64,000 nucleotides of DNA from Bacteroidales bacterium (GTDB lineage: Bacteria; Bacteroidota; Bacteroidia; Bacteroidales; UBA932), in the NCBI GenBank assembly GCA_022648685.1, contig JALCMW010000008.1:33163-97162 (forward strand), in the 5' to 3' direction. Position numbers and translations under genes: made by a program. Under the pieces are notes generated by a model. That model was not told where the DNA came from and ran no database searches. It saw only the letters and a program-made list of their open reading frames with translations. Of this stretch, positions 35,698-43,321 are shown piece after piece (within the stretch, counting starts at the first letter, position 1; each line of letters opens with the position of its first letter).

Positions 35698-36228
35698 CTA
35701 AATGCTTCTAATACCATTGTAAAGCATATTGCGACCACTCCAATTCCAGTATGTTATATCCTGTTCAATAAAGAGCCACTTAATACACTTGCAAATCATG
35801 TCAACAGGATAGCCACTCTGGAAGGTAAACGCATTATACTCCAAAGGATCAATCTCGTTGCAGTTAAAAATACGGTCTATGATAGCACGAAGACTTGAAT
35901 ATTGCGCAGGGTCTTCTGCCTTCTTCGCTGCAAGGTCATCTAAGATATTATCGTGAGAAGGCCTATTGCTATGGGATACACGGCCATTTTTGCTTACATG
36001 CTTAAATCTTTGATTTGAAACACGTACCTCAAAGTCGAAACCTTTATTAAGATTCGTGGGCCTCTTCAAATAAATCCGGTTGCCAGCATTATCTGTTTCT
36101 ACGTTATATTCGAAATTGCTTGGTGCGCCAGCAGCACCGTTTGGCTCATTTAGAAACAGCTCTGTTAGAGTACGCCTATAATCCGCTCTGGAATTTTCGT
36201 TAATAGTAACTGGGAGAATTGTTGCCAT
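35698..36228 (-). CDS. unknown 176-residue protein, conserved-looking C-terminus
   Basis: No name can be given. The N-terminal half contains NLNKGFDFEVRVSNQRF and RPSHDNILDDLAAKK. The C-terminal half is tryptophan-rich and strongly patterned: YPVDMICKCIKWLFIEQDIT followed by YWNWSGRNMLYNGI, which looks like a well-conserved motif rather than random coding. It starts 1 bp after the XRE gene and is 10 bp before the 187-residue gene, so the three are one unit. A DNA-related function next to DpnII is inference. Confidence 0.6.
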   Translation of the reverse strand: MATILPVTINENSRADYRRTLTELFLNEPNGAAGAPSNFEYNVETDNAGNRIYLKRPTNLNKGFDFEVRVSNQRFKHVSKNGRVSHSNRPSHDNILDDLAAKKAEDPAQYSSLRAIIDRIFNCNEIDPLEYNAFTFQSGYPVDMICKCIKWLFIEQDITYWNWSGRNMLYNGIRSI

Positions 36229-36229
36229 A

Positions 36230-36439
36230 TCAGAATAAATCTTTGATGTCCAATTTCAATGCTTTAGCGATGCGCTCGATATTACAGAGGGTAATGTTCT
36301 TTTCTGCACGTTCTATCATACCGATATATGTTCGATGTACACCAGCCAAGTCAGCAAGCTGTTCTTGTGACAGATTACGTTCTTTTCTAAGCTCTTGAAC
36401 TCTCTGTCCGAAAGCCTTGAGAATAGGTTCTTTTTCCAT
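36230..36439 (-). CDS. XRE-family regulator (C-protein-like)
   Basis: The ATG at 36439 gives 69 residues, MEKEPILKAFGQRVQELRKE, followed by NLSQEQLADLAGVHRTYIGM and IERAEKNITLCNIERIAKAL, a compact Cro/C1 fold. The size is that of control proteins of type II restriction systems. It heads the minus-strand unit and is divergent from the Argonaute. Inverted repeats at 36479-36511 in the shared intergenic region are candidate operators. It may control its own operon, the Argonaute or both. Confidence 0.85.
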   Translation of the reverse strand: MEKEPILKAFGQRVQELRKERNLSQEQLADLAGVHRTYIGMIERAEKNITLCNIERIAKALKLDIKDLF

Positions 36440-36478
36440 TATGTAATTGCTTGATTTACTAATTACAAAGGTAGATAT

Positions 36479-36512
36479 GCTAACTAAAGTTATCAACATA
36501 CTATGGTTAGCA
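36479..36512. promoter_or_regulatory. inverted repeats between the XRE regulator and the Argonaute
   Basis: GCTAAC (36479-36484) and GTTAGC (36506-36511) form an outer inverted repeat, extended on both sides by ATAT-like bases. A perfect inner palindrome TAACTAAAGTTA lies at 36481-36492. They sit just upstream of the XRE start and about 45 bp from the Argonaute -7 box, fitting an XRE operator. Confidence 0.45.
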
Positions 36513-36531
36513 ATATGTTCCGTAATTAAAA

Positions 36532-36562
36532 TTGCTCTTACCGAAATAAAACGTTATATTTG
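36532..36562 (+). promoter_or_regulatory. promoter of the Argonaute gene
   Basis: TTG at 36532-36534 and TATATTTG at 36555-36562 are 20 bp apart. The predicted transcript has a leader of about 150 nt before ATG 36718. The leader contains a small GC hairpin around 36667-36680 (CTCC and GGGAG arms). Confidence 0.6.
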
Positions 36563-36717
36563 TGAACAAGCAGTAGTATAGTTCTTTGTCATCCTGTAGG
36601 CTGTTATTTATTGCCAATTATCGTTTTTATTCTCCCAATAATGGGAACAATATAGAAGCTGGGGTCTCCTCTCGCGGGAGGCTCGAACCGAGTGTTTAAT
36701 TTAAGTTTTTAAACATT

Positions 36718-38808
36718 ATGATTATCAACATTTTATCGGTCGATTTTATCACAGACGTAATCGACCTTGAGGTGAACAGAGAAAGAAAAGAACACGGACA
36801 CATCCGGAGTCTATTCAAAGACCAGTGTCCCGAACTGTGGGCTGCTGAGCCCACCCTCTCCGCCACCCGCCGTCTCTATTTCTCCATCACCAGCAACGCT
36901 CGTGAGTGTTTTGGTGATTCTTACTTTGCCCGCATCCGCCTTGGTGCTGATCGGGATCTGACTAAAAGCGTTTTAAAACAACGTCTTTACGACTATTTCC
37001 GACAACGTGCCATTGTCGGTTATGATTTCGTAGACAACATCGAAGTCTGGATTGAGGACTCAGAACAAAAGCAGGAAGGCTGCACGCAGTACCTCCGTTT
37101 CTCCATTGTACCCAAAGACCAGACCGTCACTTCAGGATGGGAATTGCTCGTGTCATACAATGGGCACTCCATCGTATATGACACACCCCTTTCCGCCCTT
37201 GACCTCAAAGCAACACGCTATAAGGTTATTGTTGGAGACGAAGTGGTTAAAGTAAGGGACCTCACTCCCGAGCAAAAACGAGAAATCTCCTCCATCTTTC
37301 CAGTTGTCAACAAGGAGCTGTCCAGAGAACTCGGTGTCATTGAGCATTATGAGAAGATTCCTAACCGCTATGCCGACACCCTGCCCAAGATTCGTTCATT
37401 CGCAAAAGAGTATCTATACACAGAAGAATTCAACTCCACAGTACTGAAGATAACCTGCAATGATTTCATCACGGTGCCTGATGACAAGCTAACCGAGGTA
37501 ACACAGGGCTCCAACGTGCTGCTCTTCGGCCGCAGCCAGATTAGTTTCGACCCGTACACCGGCTTATTCGGCAATCGAAATGGAGGCGGATACGGTCCGT
37601 ACAGTGCAACAGAAAAAACAAACGTCCGCTTCTTTTTCATCGCTCAAGAGAGTCAGAAGGATGTTTGCCGGTCGCTCTACTGCATTCTGAAATACGGAAT
37701 GGTAAAGAATCCTTCCACCGGTGCGTACTTTCAGAAATACAAATCGCTTGCGGACGACATCCTGCAGCCTTTTAACACTGACAAGAATGGAAGCATCTTT
37801 TTTCAATCAGTTGAGACCGCTGTCGAGGACATACGAGCAGGCCTGGCAAAGAAGCAGTGGGATGACAACGCCTTCTACGTGGCTCTCTACATCAGTCCAG
37901 TAGATCGGGATGACCCTAACCCGGAGAGGCACGACATATATTTCAAGGTCAAGGAAATGCTGCTGGAGAAAGGGGTCACCTCGCAGGCTATTTACAACGA
38001 GAACCCTGGCAAGAATGCATTCCAGTTCCATCTTCCCAATATCAAAACCGCAATACTTGCCAAGATAGGTGGCATCCCCTGGCAGTTGCAGACACGCAAG
38101 AAAAGTAACGACGTTATCATAGGTGTCGGGGCATTCAAGTCCGAGAAGATTGGTAAGAGATACATTGGTAGTGCTTTCTGCTTCAATAATGAAGGTGTTT
38201 TCCAGAACTTCGACTGCTATCGAGATGATGACCTTGACAGCCTTGTGGGCGATATTCGTAAGGCATTGGGCCATTTCGTTATTGAGAGCGGTAATCCCGA
38301 CCGTGTAATCATTCATTATTATAAGACGATGAAAGAAAGGGATTCTGCGAAGATTACGGATATGCTGTATAAACTCGGTTTCTCTATCCCGGTATATATC
38401 GTCACCATCAATAAAACTGAGGCATCTGATTATGTCGGATTCGATACTGAAGACCCTGGCCTTATGCCGAAGAGCGGCACTATAGTCAGGCTCTCGTACA
38501 ACGAATTCTTGTTGTATAACAATGCCCGCTATGATAAGCCTGGCAGATACGATTTCCTCTTCCCAGTCAAATTGAAACTGAAGAAGGTCTATAATAACGC
38601 GGCCCCCGAGGACAAAGAATTGCGCATGGACGAAGCCCGTACCCTTCTTAACCAGGTCTACAAGTTCAGCCGGATGTATTGGAAGTCTGTTAAGCAACAG
38701 AATCTGCCCATCACCATCAAATACCCGGAGATGGTCGCAGAGATAGTTCCTCACTTCCGCAAAGAAGAACTCCCCGCTTTCGGCAAAACAAACCTCTGGT
38801 TCTTGTAA
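36718..38808 (+). CDS. long prokaryotic Argonaute with degenerate PIWI active site
   Basis: The 696-residue length and organisation fit a long pAgo: N-terminal and linker part (about 1-150), PAZ-like region (about 150-260), MID (about 320-460) and PIWI (about 460-696). MID/PIWI signatures are clear: VKEMLLEKGVTSQAI, then NIKTAILAKIGGIPWQL (441-457). The first catalytic Asp should stand in the IIGxD strand, but the sequence is VIIGVGAF, with Gly471. The next strand, normally ending in an Asp after RVxxHR, reads RVIIHYYKTM (529-538). Nuclease activity is therefore unlikely. Catalytically inactive long-B pAgos are known to work with a separate effector in abortive infection; no such effector gene follows directly. 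A divergent XRE unit and DpnII lie upstream, a truncated vsr downstream. Confidence 0.88.
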   Translation: MIINILSVDFITDVIDLEVNRERKEHGHIRSLFKDQCPELWAAEPTLSATRRLYFSITSNARECFGDSYFARIRLGADRDLTKSVLKQRLYDYFRQRAIVGYDFVDNIEVWIEDSEQKQEGCTQYLRFSIVPKDQTVTSGWELLVSYNGHSIVYDTPLSALDLKATRYKVIVGDEVVKVRDLTPEQKREISSIFPVVNKELSRELGVIEHYEKIPNRYADTLPKIRSFAKEYLYTEEFNSTVLKITCNDFITVPDDKLTEVTQGSNVLLFGRSQISFDPYTGLFGNRNGGGYGPYSATEKTNVRFFFIAQESQKDVCRSLYCILKYGMVKNPSTGAYFQKYKSLADDILQPFNTDKNGSIFFQSVETAVEDIRAGLAKKQWDDNAFYVALYISPVDRDDPNPERHDIYFKVKEMLLEKGVTSQAIYNENPGKNAFQFHLPNIKTAILAKIGGIPWQLQTRKKSNDVIIGVGAFKSEKIGKRYIGSAFCFNNEGVFQNFDCYRDDDLDSLVGDIRKALGHFVIESGNPDRVIIHYYKTMKERDSAKITDMLYKLGFSIPVYIVTINKTEASDYVGFDTEDPGLMPKSGTIVRLSYNEFLLYNNARYDKPGRYDFLFPVKLKLKKVYNNAAPEDKELRMDEARTLLNQVYKFSRMYWKSVKQQNLPITIKYPEMVAEIVPHFRKEELPAFGKTNLWFL

Positions 38809-39179
38809 TAGAGATGCTCGGATTGCGCAAAATGCGCGAAATACGCAGAATACGCAGTGCCAATGGGAAGATAAAGGCCGATTGCGGACGGTGTCGATAT
38901 GTGGGCCGATAAGGAAAGCGGTACTTGCCCTTCCGGGACGGACGAGCCGCCCGGAAAGGCAACCTTCAATGCCACCCTTCGCTGCAAGATTGTGGCCGGA
39001 CAAGCCGCCCACAAACTTGCTGACGCCCTCCCCGCAGAAATAAGGAAAAGCGGTCACGGTCAGCAGTCAGTTGCTCCGCTCGCTGCGCTTGCTCCACAAC
39101 TGCCAGCTCACCGTGCTGGTTTATCCCCCACCGCCCCCAGGGGCCATAATCGCCCGGGAGCCGTAGTGCCGGAGCGCGC
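38809..39179. other. gene-free GC-rich stretch after the Argonaute
   Basis: No plausible gene. The first 45 bp consist of short TGCGC/ACGCAG microrepeats resembling those that encode the linker in the DUF3987 gene. The end contains the 59-bp repeat listed separately, which abuts the broken vsr. Open frames here lack any recognisable domain. Confidence 0.5.
39114..39172 (+). repeat. 59-bp repeat, copy 1
   Basis: It is identical to 48361-48419 except for one base. It begins TGCTGGTTTATCCCCC and ends CGGGAGCCGTAGTGCCGG. It ends 8 bp before vsr coding sequence begins, so it lies at the break point of that gene. Confidence 0.85.
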
Positions 39180-39590
39180 AACCTCGTCCTGCCCAAGTAC
39201 CGCGCCGTCATCTTCATCAACGGCTGCTTCTGGCACGGCCACCGCGGTTGCACCAAGTACGTCGAACCCAAGACGAACGCCGGATTCTGGAAAGAAAAGA
39301 TAGCCCGCAACATCGCCCGCGACGAACTCAACGCCCAGCGCCTCGACACCCTCGCCTGGACCGTCATCACCGTCTGGGAATGCGAACTCGGCAAGAATAC
39401 AGATGCCACCATCGACCGCATAGAGGCCGATTTACGGGCCGCAAAGGAGAAATACGACAAATGGACTGCCCTCCGCCGCGAGAGCCGCGAATACGCCCGA
39501 GAACAGGCCAGAAAGCATCGTGAAATCCTTGCCCAGGTCGAAGCCGAGCTGGGCCTGCCGAAATCCCTCCGCAGCTACGCCCAATCGTTA
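39180..39590 (+). pseudogene. vsr: 5'-truncated very-short-patch-repair endonuclease
   Basis: Translated from 39180, the frame gives the Vsr core: LVLPKYRAVIFINGCFWHGH, then a WKEKIARNIARDELNAQRL and VITVWECEL segment. Vsr nicks beside T:G mismatches left by deamination of 5-methylcytosine and normally accompanies a cytosine-5 methylase. The first 50-60 residues are missing, including the catalytic Asp of the PD motif, and an in-frame TAA lies upstream at 39147. The frame runs beyond 39590 into AT-rich sequence of the nested element and stops at 39686, so the 3' end was also altered. No cytosine methylase gene is nearby. Confidence 0.8.
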
Positions 39591-39689
39591 CTAATTATCG
39601 AACCTTTATTGATGACTTATATAAGGTTCTTGAATTTGTGGAATGGTATAAAGAATGGGCATAATCTTGTACGTTTGAAATCTTAGCGC

Positions 39690-39830
39690 CGGCAGGCGTT
39701 TCATACATGATGTAGGGAGAAATATCTATCTCCCACTGCATAGGGATAACAATTCTACTTGTGAACGCCCTTAGTTATTTCTTATGCACTAAGTTCAGAA
39801 AGCCCCCACATCAGTGTGGCGCTTATAGTT
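39690..39830. other. hairpin-rich noncoding stretch at the left of the nested element
   Basis: Three short inverted repeats occur in 140 bp: CGCC-GGCA-GGCG near 39690, GGGAGA/TCTCCC at about 39714-39733, and AAGC..CCACA/TGTGG..GCTT at 39800-39824, the last followed by a T-rich run. They may form a structured RNA, a terminator or part of an origin. No gene is present between 39590 and 39918. Confidence 0.4.
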
Positions 39831-39918
39831 TCTTTTTGTGTTGAGGTCACATATTTCTACTATATTATCCATACTTTTTGTCCTTACCTACTATTTATTG
39901 GTATAACGCAAAAACAAT

Positions 39919-40104
39919 ATGGAGCAGAACTACAAAAGACAATTCAGAGAGTTAGAGCAGGAGACTAAGGACAAAATCAGTCAATCAACCAAGAATAAGC
40001 CTAAATCAATTCAACATCGTCAGCATATATCGCAGGGGATGACCAAGTATTGGCAGAGTGTGCCGAACAAACCAACGACATCAAGTGGAGGAACGCCAAT
40101 GTAA
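39919..40104 (+). CDS. small NUMOD3-like DNA-binding protein
   Basis: The 61-residue, strongly basic protein contains ETKDKISQSTKNKPKSIQHR and QHISQGMTKYWQSVP, a pattern like the NUMOD3 nuclease-associated DNA-binding motif that occurs as a stand-alone small gene in Bacteroidota mobile elements. No catalytic domain is attached. It precedes the replication-protein gene by 57 bp and could regulate it. Confidence 0.5.
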   Translation: MEQNYKRQFRELEQETKDKISQSTKNKPKSIQHRQHISQGMTKYWQSVPNKPTTSSGGTPM

Positions 40105-40161
40105 CCACTTATCAAGGGTAAGATGTCATCAAAAATAATGAAATAAGATGCAAATGAATAC

Positions 40162-41097
40162 GTGTTAAAATTCGACAAAATCAAGTTAGTAACCAACATT
40201 GACAACGTTAATATAACAAACAATGATGTGTTTGATAGTACCATAAGGGATGGCGTAGTAGTGTCACAGAAATTCCATCAAGAGAGTCCTTACCTCATCA
40301 TGATTAAACTTGACTACATTGCAAATGAGGCAGTAATCGAATTCACAGGCAAGGTTTTGGGGTCTAAATACAAAAATCTCATAACAATCGATACCATTAG
40401 ACACTGCTTTGACAATATCAACGAGATGGGAATATGCCTCATAGATGTAGAAAGAGTTATGATGGATGCCCAAGTCGTCAAATGCGATGTAACAAAAGAT
40501 GTTGAGGGGCTAAACATCAAACAGGTGACCTCTTACATCAAAAGCCATCTATCAAGTTTTCAAGCGTACCAATGCAGAAAAATGAGAAACGGAAATTTAA
40601 TAATTGACAAAAACGTAACGAGCAAAAAGATAATGAAAAGACTGACCATATATGATAAGGGGAAGGAGATGACAAGAGCCAATAATATAAGGTTTTCAAA
40701 CGAATGTGGCTGTACAGATGATTTTGAAGGCGTATGCAGGTTTGAGATGAACCTCAACACAAAGGAACAAATACGTAATGCTCTGATGATAGAGGACACA
40801 GGGCTGATGTCTGTTCTGTCTTCTTCTGCTAATCCCATTTATGACTTTATGGCTGAGGTAATATCACCATCTCGTGAGAACATTTCCCTACCTGATAAGA
40901 AGTCCTATATGGCAATGTTAGTGTTGAAAGATAACGACTATGACTTGGAAAAGGTCGAGGCTAAGATGAGGGCATTTCATCCTCGTGGGACAAGCATCCC
41001 AAAGATTATGGTGCCATTCAGACAGGTTCTTGAATCTTTGTCTTCTAATGAAGGTGGGGATTTGTATGATACGTTGATGAATAGCCTTAAAGATTGA
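40162..41097 (+). CDS. phage/plasmid II/X-family replication protein (putative)
   Basis: The 311-residue protein probably starts at GTG 40162 (MLKFDKIKLVTNI). The layout resembles gene II/X replication proteins of filamentous phages and rolling-circle plasmids: an Asp-containing strand (VVKCDVTKDV), a conserved YDKGKE turn (RLTIYDKGKEMTRA) and an RFEMNLNTKEQIR strand. Such proteins nick one strand and start rolling-circle replication. A catalytic Tyr cannot be assigned with confidence. A strong bidirectional terminator lies 79 bp downstream, and a multi-stem structured region about 0.8 kb downstream could be its origin. Confidence 0.6.
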   Translation: MLKFDKIKLVTNIDNVNITNNDVFDSTIRDGVVVSQKFHQESPYLIMIKLDYIANEAVIEFTGKVLGSKYKNLITIDTIRHCFDNINEMGICLIDVERVMMDAQVVKCDVTKDVEGLNIKQVTSYIKSHLSSFQAYQCRKMRNGNLIIDKNVTSKKIMKRLTIYDKGKEMTRANNIRFSNECGCTDDFEGVCRFEMNLNTKEQIRNALMIEDTGLMSVLSSSANPIYDFMAEVISPSRENISLPDKKSYMAMLVLKDNDYDLEKVEAKMRAFHPRGTSIPKIMVPFRQVLESLSSNEGGDLYDTLMNSLKD

Positions 41098-41175
41098 TTT
41101 ATATTGATAGTTTACGAGTCAAAAATAAATAAGATTGTGTCAAATGTTGAAGTGTGTCATTTTAATATTTGAAAT

Positions 41176-41208
41176 AAGGTGATCCAGACGAAAAGTCTGA
41201 ATCACCTT
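41176..41208. terminator. bidirectional terminator between replication and secreted-protein genes
   Basis: AAGGTGATCCAGAC and GTCTGAATCACCTT pair in 13 of 14 positions around the loop GAAAA. It lies between two convergent genes. ATCATTTTATCTT follows on the plus strand. Confidence 0.8.
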
Positions 41209-41226
41209 ATCATTTTATCTTAAATT

Positions 41227-41820
41227 TTATTGGAATAAAGCATCTGCATTTACATTCTTATTGAGTTCTGATTTGATTTTTTCAGGATTCAATGCGTCAA
41301 TAAGTCCATCAAATTCAGATTCAGATATTAATATGAGATACCATTGTTGGTCTATATACTCATTATCCCAATCTTGCGCTTTACCTCCTGCACCAAATGA
41401 TGCCTTTCCATCACTGCCAACCAAAAATAAAGGTTTCAAATGGTTCCTTTTATAAGTTGAAAACCATTCTGAGCCTCTCCAATATATCTCTACATTTGGA
41501 AATGTTATATCAAACGGTTTAGAATAATCAGTGACATTATTGGTTTGTGCAACTTTCTTCCACTCAATAAATTTTTCTTTACAAGATTTTAATTTAGAGA
41601 TAAACTGATTTAAGTCATTCTCTCCACTGATGCGAATCATGACTTTATCATTCTTATATTCCCCAAGCACCTCAACATATACATTCAAAGCGCCTTTATT
41701 ATCAAAAGCCGCTTCGATTTCTCTCGGCATCTCGGCCATTGTATATGTTCCAACTACTTTTTCTGCATTGGCAGACATAGTGCACAACATTAGTGCAATG
41801 AATAAAATAACTCTTTTCAT
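41227..41820 (-). CDS. secreted protein of unknown function in the nested element
   Basis: ATG 41820 gives a typical signal peptide, MKRVILFIALMLCTMSANA, with cleavage after ANA. The mature part of about 178 residues has no recognised domain. It contains VYVEVLGEYKNDKVMIRISG, WRGSEWFSTYKRNH and a surface-like SFGAGGKAQDWDNEY. It is convergent with the replication gene and shares its terminator. A secreted product is unusual for such a small element. Confidence 0.6.
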   Translation of the reverse strand: MKRVILFIALMLCTMSANAEKVVGTYTMAEMPREIEAAFDNKGALNVYVEVLGEYKNDKVMIRISGENDLNQFISKLKSCKEKFIEWKKVAQTNNVTDYSKPFDITFPNVEIYWRGSEWFSTYKRNHLKPLFLVGSDGKASFGAGGKAQDWDNEYIDQQWYLILISESEFDGLIDALNPEKIKSELNKNVNADALFQ

Positions 41821-41887
41821 AATTATCAATTTTGTGAATGTACTTATCGTGTTATACATAAAAATAAAAGCGTAGACTTTCGTCATA

Positions 41888-42050
41888 CGCTCTCAGGCTC
41901 ACCACAAGCCGAATACACTTATGAATCAAGTCCACGCTAAGGCGTGAAACTCAAAGTGTATTCCGTTGCTCGTTCTATGTCGAGGTGGTGATTCGAGAGC
42001 GATTGAGCAAAATATGTCTTGCTACATTTCTGTAACACCACAAATGTAGC
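41888..42050. other. multi-stem structured intergenic region
   Basis: Nested pairings span 41888-42001: CGCTCTC (41888-41894) with GAGAGCG (41995-42001); TCACCAC (41899-41905) with GTGGTGA (41985-41991); GAATACACTT (41911-41920) with AAGTGTATTC (41954-41963); and CACGC (41933-41937) with GCGTG (41942-41946). All arms are perfect. A separate hairpin has GCTACATTT (42021-42029) and AAATGTAGC (42042-42050). The region lies between two minus-strand genes. Possible roles are a folded single-strand origin, a noncoding RNA, or a recombination site. Confidence 0.7.
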
Positions 42051-42073
42051 TAAAAAAATCTAACAACGTTCTT

Positions 42074-42298
42074 TTATTCTGATTTTCTTTCGCTTGTTAT
42101 TATTGGGGCTTTTCTTATAGTGCACACTTCATTAACAAAATCGCTATGGTTTACGAAATGGTTTGCGAGGGTTTTGTATCCCACTCCCAGTACTTCCTTA
42201 GGGAAGTGGTCTGTGAGAACTTTGAGGTTGCCAAAGTAATAATGGTAACCATAGAGTTCAAGGTGACAGACCATTCTAATTTGTTTTTTCTTCTCCAT
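42074..42298 (-). CDS. small basic protein of the nested element
   Basis: The 74-residue frame MEKKKQIRMVCHLELYGYHY continues with YFGNLKVLTDHFPKEVLGVG and YKTLANHFVNHSDFVNEV. The composition is coding-like and it sits alone before the resolvase on the opposite strand. No family recognised; a DNA-binding or regulatory role is possible. Confidence 0.5.
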   Translation of the reverse strand: MEKKKQIRMVCHLELYGYHYYFGNLKVLTDHFPKEVLGVGYKTLANHFVNHSDFVNEVCTIRKAPIITSERKSE

Positions 42299-42420
42299 GT
42301 TGAGGTTGTTTAATCGGTCAAAGATAAGAATATTTAATGGAAATAAATAAAAAATATCCCTATGAGATTTGGATATAATTAAATTATTTCCTATCTTAGC
42401 TATGGTTAAAGGAATGAAAT

Positions 42421-43062
42421 ATGGATAAGGTCATAATTTTAGCAAGGGTATCAACACAAGCACAGGACTACCAAAGGCAGGTTAATGAGTTAAAGGAATT
42501 CTGCGATAGAGTCGGTTGGGAGGTGTCAAGGGTATTCGCTAACAAGGTGTCAGGTGCGAAGACGTTGGAGGAGCGCTCTGAGATGGTGGAGATGGTGGAA
42601 TACATCAAGTCCAATGATGTTAAGAGGGTTGTGTGTCTTGAAATCAGTCGTCTTGGGCGCAATACTCTCGAAGCATTGAAAGTAATCAATTACCTCAACG
42701 AGCATGGGGTCAGTCTATATGTGAAAAACTACAATCTTGAAACTCTCGTGGATGGAAAGGTCAATCCAGTCGCAAGCCTTATCTGTACTATTTTGTTGGA
42801 GATTGCTTCGATGGAGCGCCAGACTATCAAAGAGCGTATGTCAAGTGGTCGCAACCAATATATTACCAAATGCAAGGAGCAGGGCATCAAGATGGGAAGA
42901 CACTCATCATATCGCAAAAGTGAGGAAGCCTATAAGGAGCAATACACAAAGGAAATCAGTCTTTTACGAAAGGGGATAAGCCTTAGGAACGTGTCTCAAC
43001 TGACAGGAACAAGCGTAAATACACTGCGAAAATTGAAAGACAGATTTGGTTTTCTTAAATAA
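42421..43062 (+). CDS. small serine recombinase (resolvase/invertase)
   Basis: The 213-residue protein is a complete resolvase-type serine recombinase. The catalytic Ser lies in ILARVSTQAQDYQRQ; Arg residues of the active site are in VCLEISRLGRNTLEAL and SMERQTIKERM. The C-terminal 45 residues form a helix-turn-helix (GISLRNVSQLTGTSVNTLRK). In a small element it may resolve multimers or control DNA inversion. The inverted repeats at 41888-42050 lie upstream on the other side of a small gene. Confidence 0.9.
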   Translation: MDKVIILARVSTQAQDYQRQVNELKEFCDRVGWEVSRVFANKVSGAKTLEERSEMVEMVEYIKSNDVKRVVCLEISRLGRNTLEALKVINYLNEHGVSLYVKNYNLETLVDGKVNPVASLICTILLEIASMERQTIKERMSSGRNQYITKCKEQGIKMGRHSSYRKSEEAYKEQYTKEISLLRKGISLRNVSQLTGTSVNTLRKLKDRFGFLK

Positions 43063-43183
43063 TTTATGTAATCTTGCAATGAAAGGTTTGGTTCAGCCAA
43101 TAATCCTGAGTGTCCTTTCCCAACGTCCTGTTGGAATAATAAGGTGCACAACCATCCGCACCATTCTCATTCTTCAATTCAGA

Positions 43184-43321
43184 ATGAAAAATATTTTTTA
43201 TGGCTCGTTGAGCCAATCAGAAAAGGACATAGTCATAGACTATGTCAGGGAGTTGTTTGCTACAACAATCTCACACCTAAATAATAATCAAACAAACACC
43301 TACGCAGATGATAGATTATAA
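43184..43321 (+). CDS. short ORF coupled to the large serine recombinase
   Basis: ATG 43184 gives 45 residues, MKNIFYGSLSQSEKDIVIDY followed by VRELFATTISHLNN. Its stop overlaps the recombinase start by 14 bp, which suggests translational coupling. Too short for family assignment; it could be a recombination directionality factor or only a leader. Confidence 0.4.
   Translation: MKNIFYGSLSQSEKDIVIDYVRELFATTISHLNNNQTNTYADDRL

Noticed and set aside
37807..39057. Long minus-strand frame (416 codons) opposite the Argonaute 3' half
   Set aside because: Antisense shadow; the plus strand encodes the MID-PIWI motifs over the same bases.
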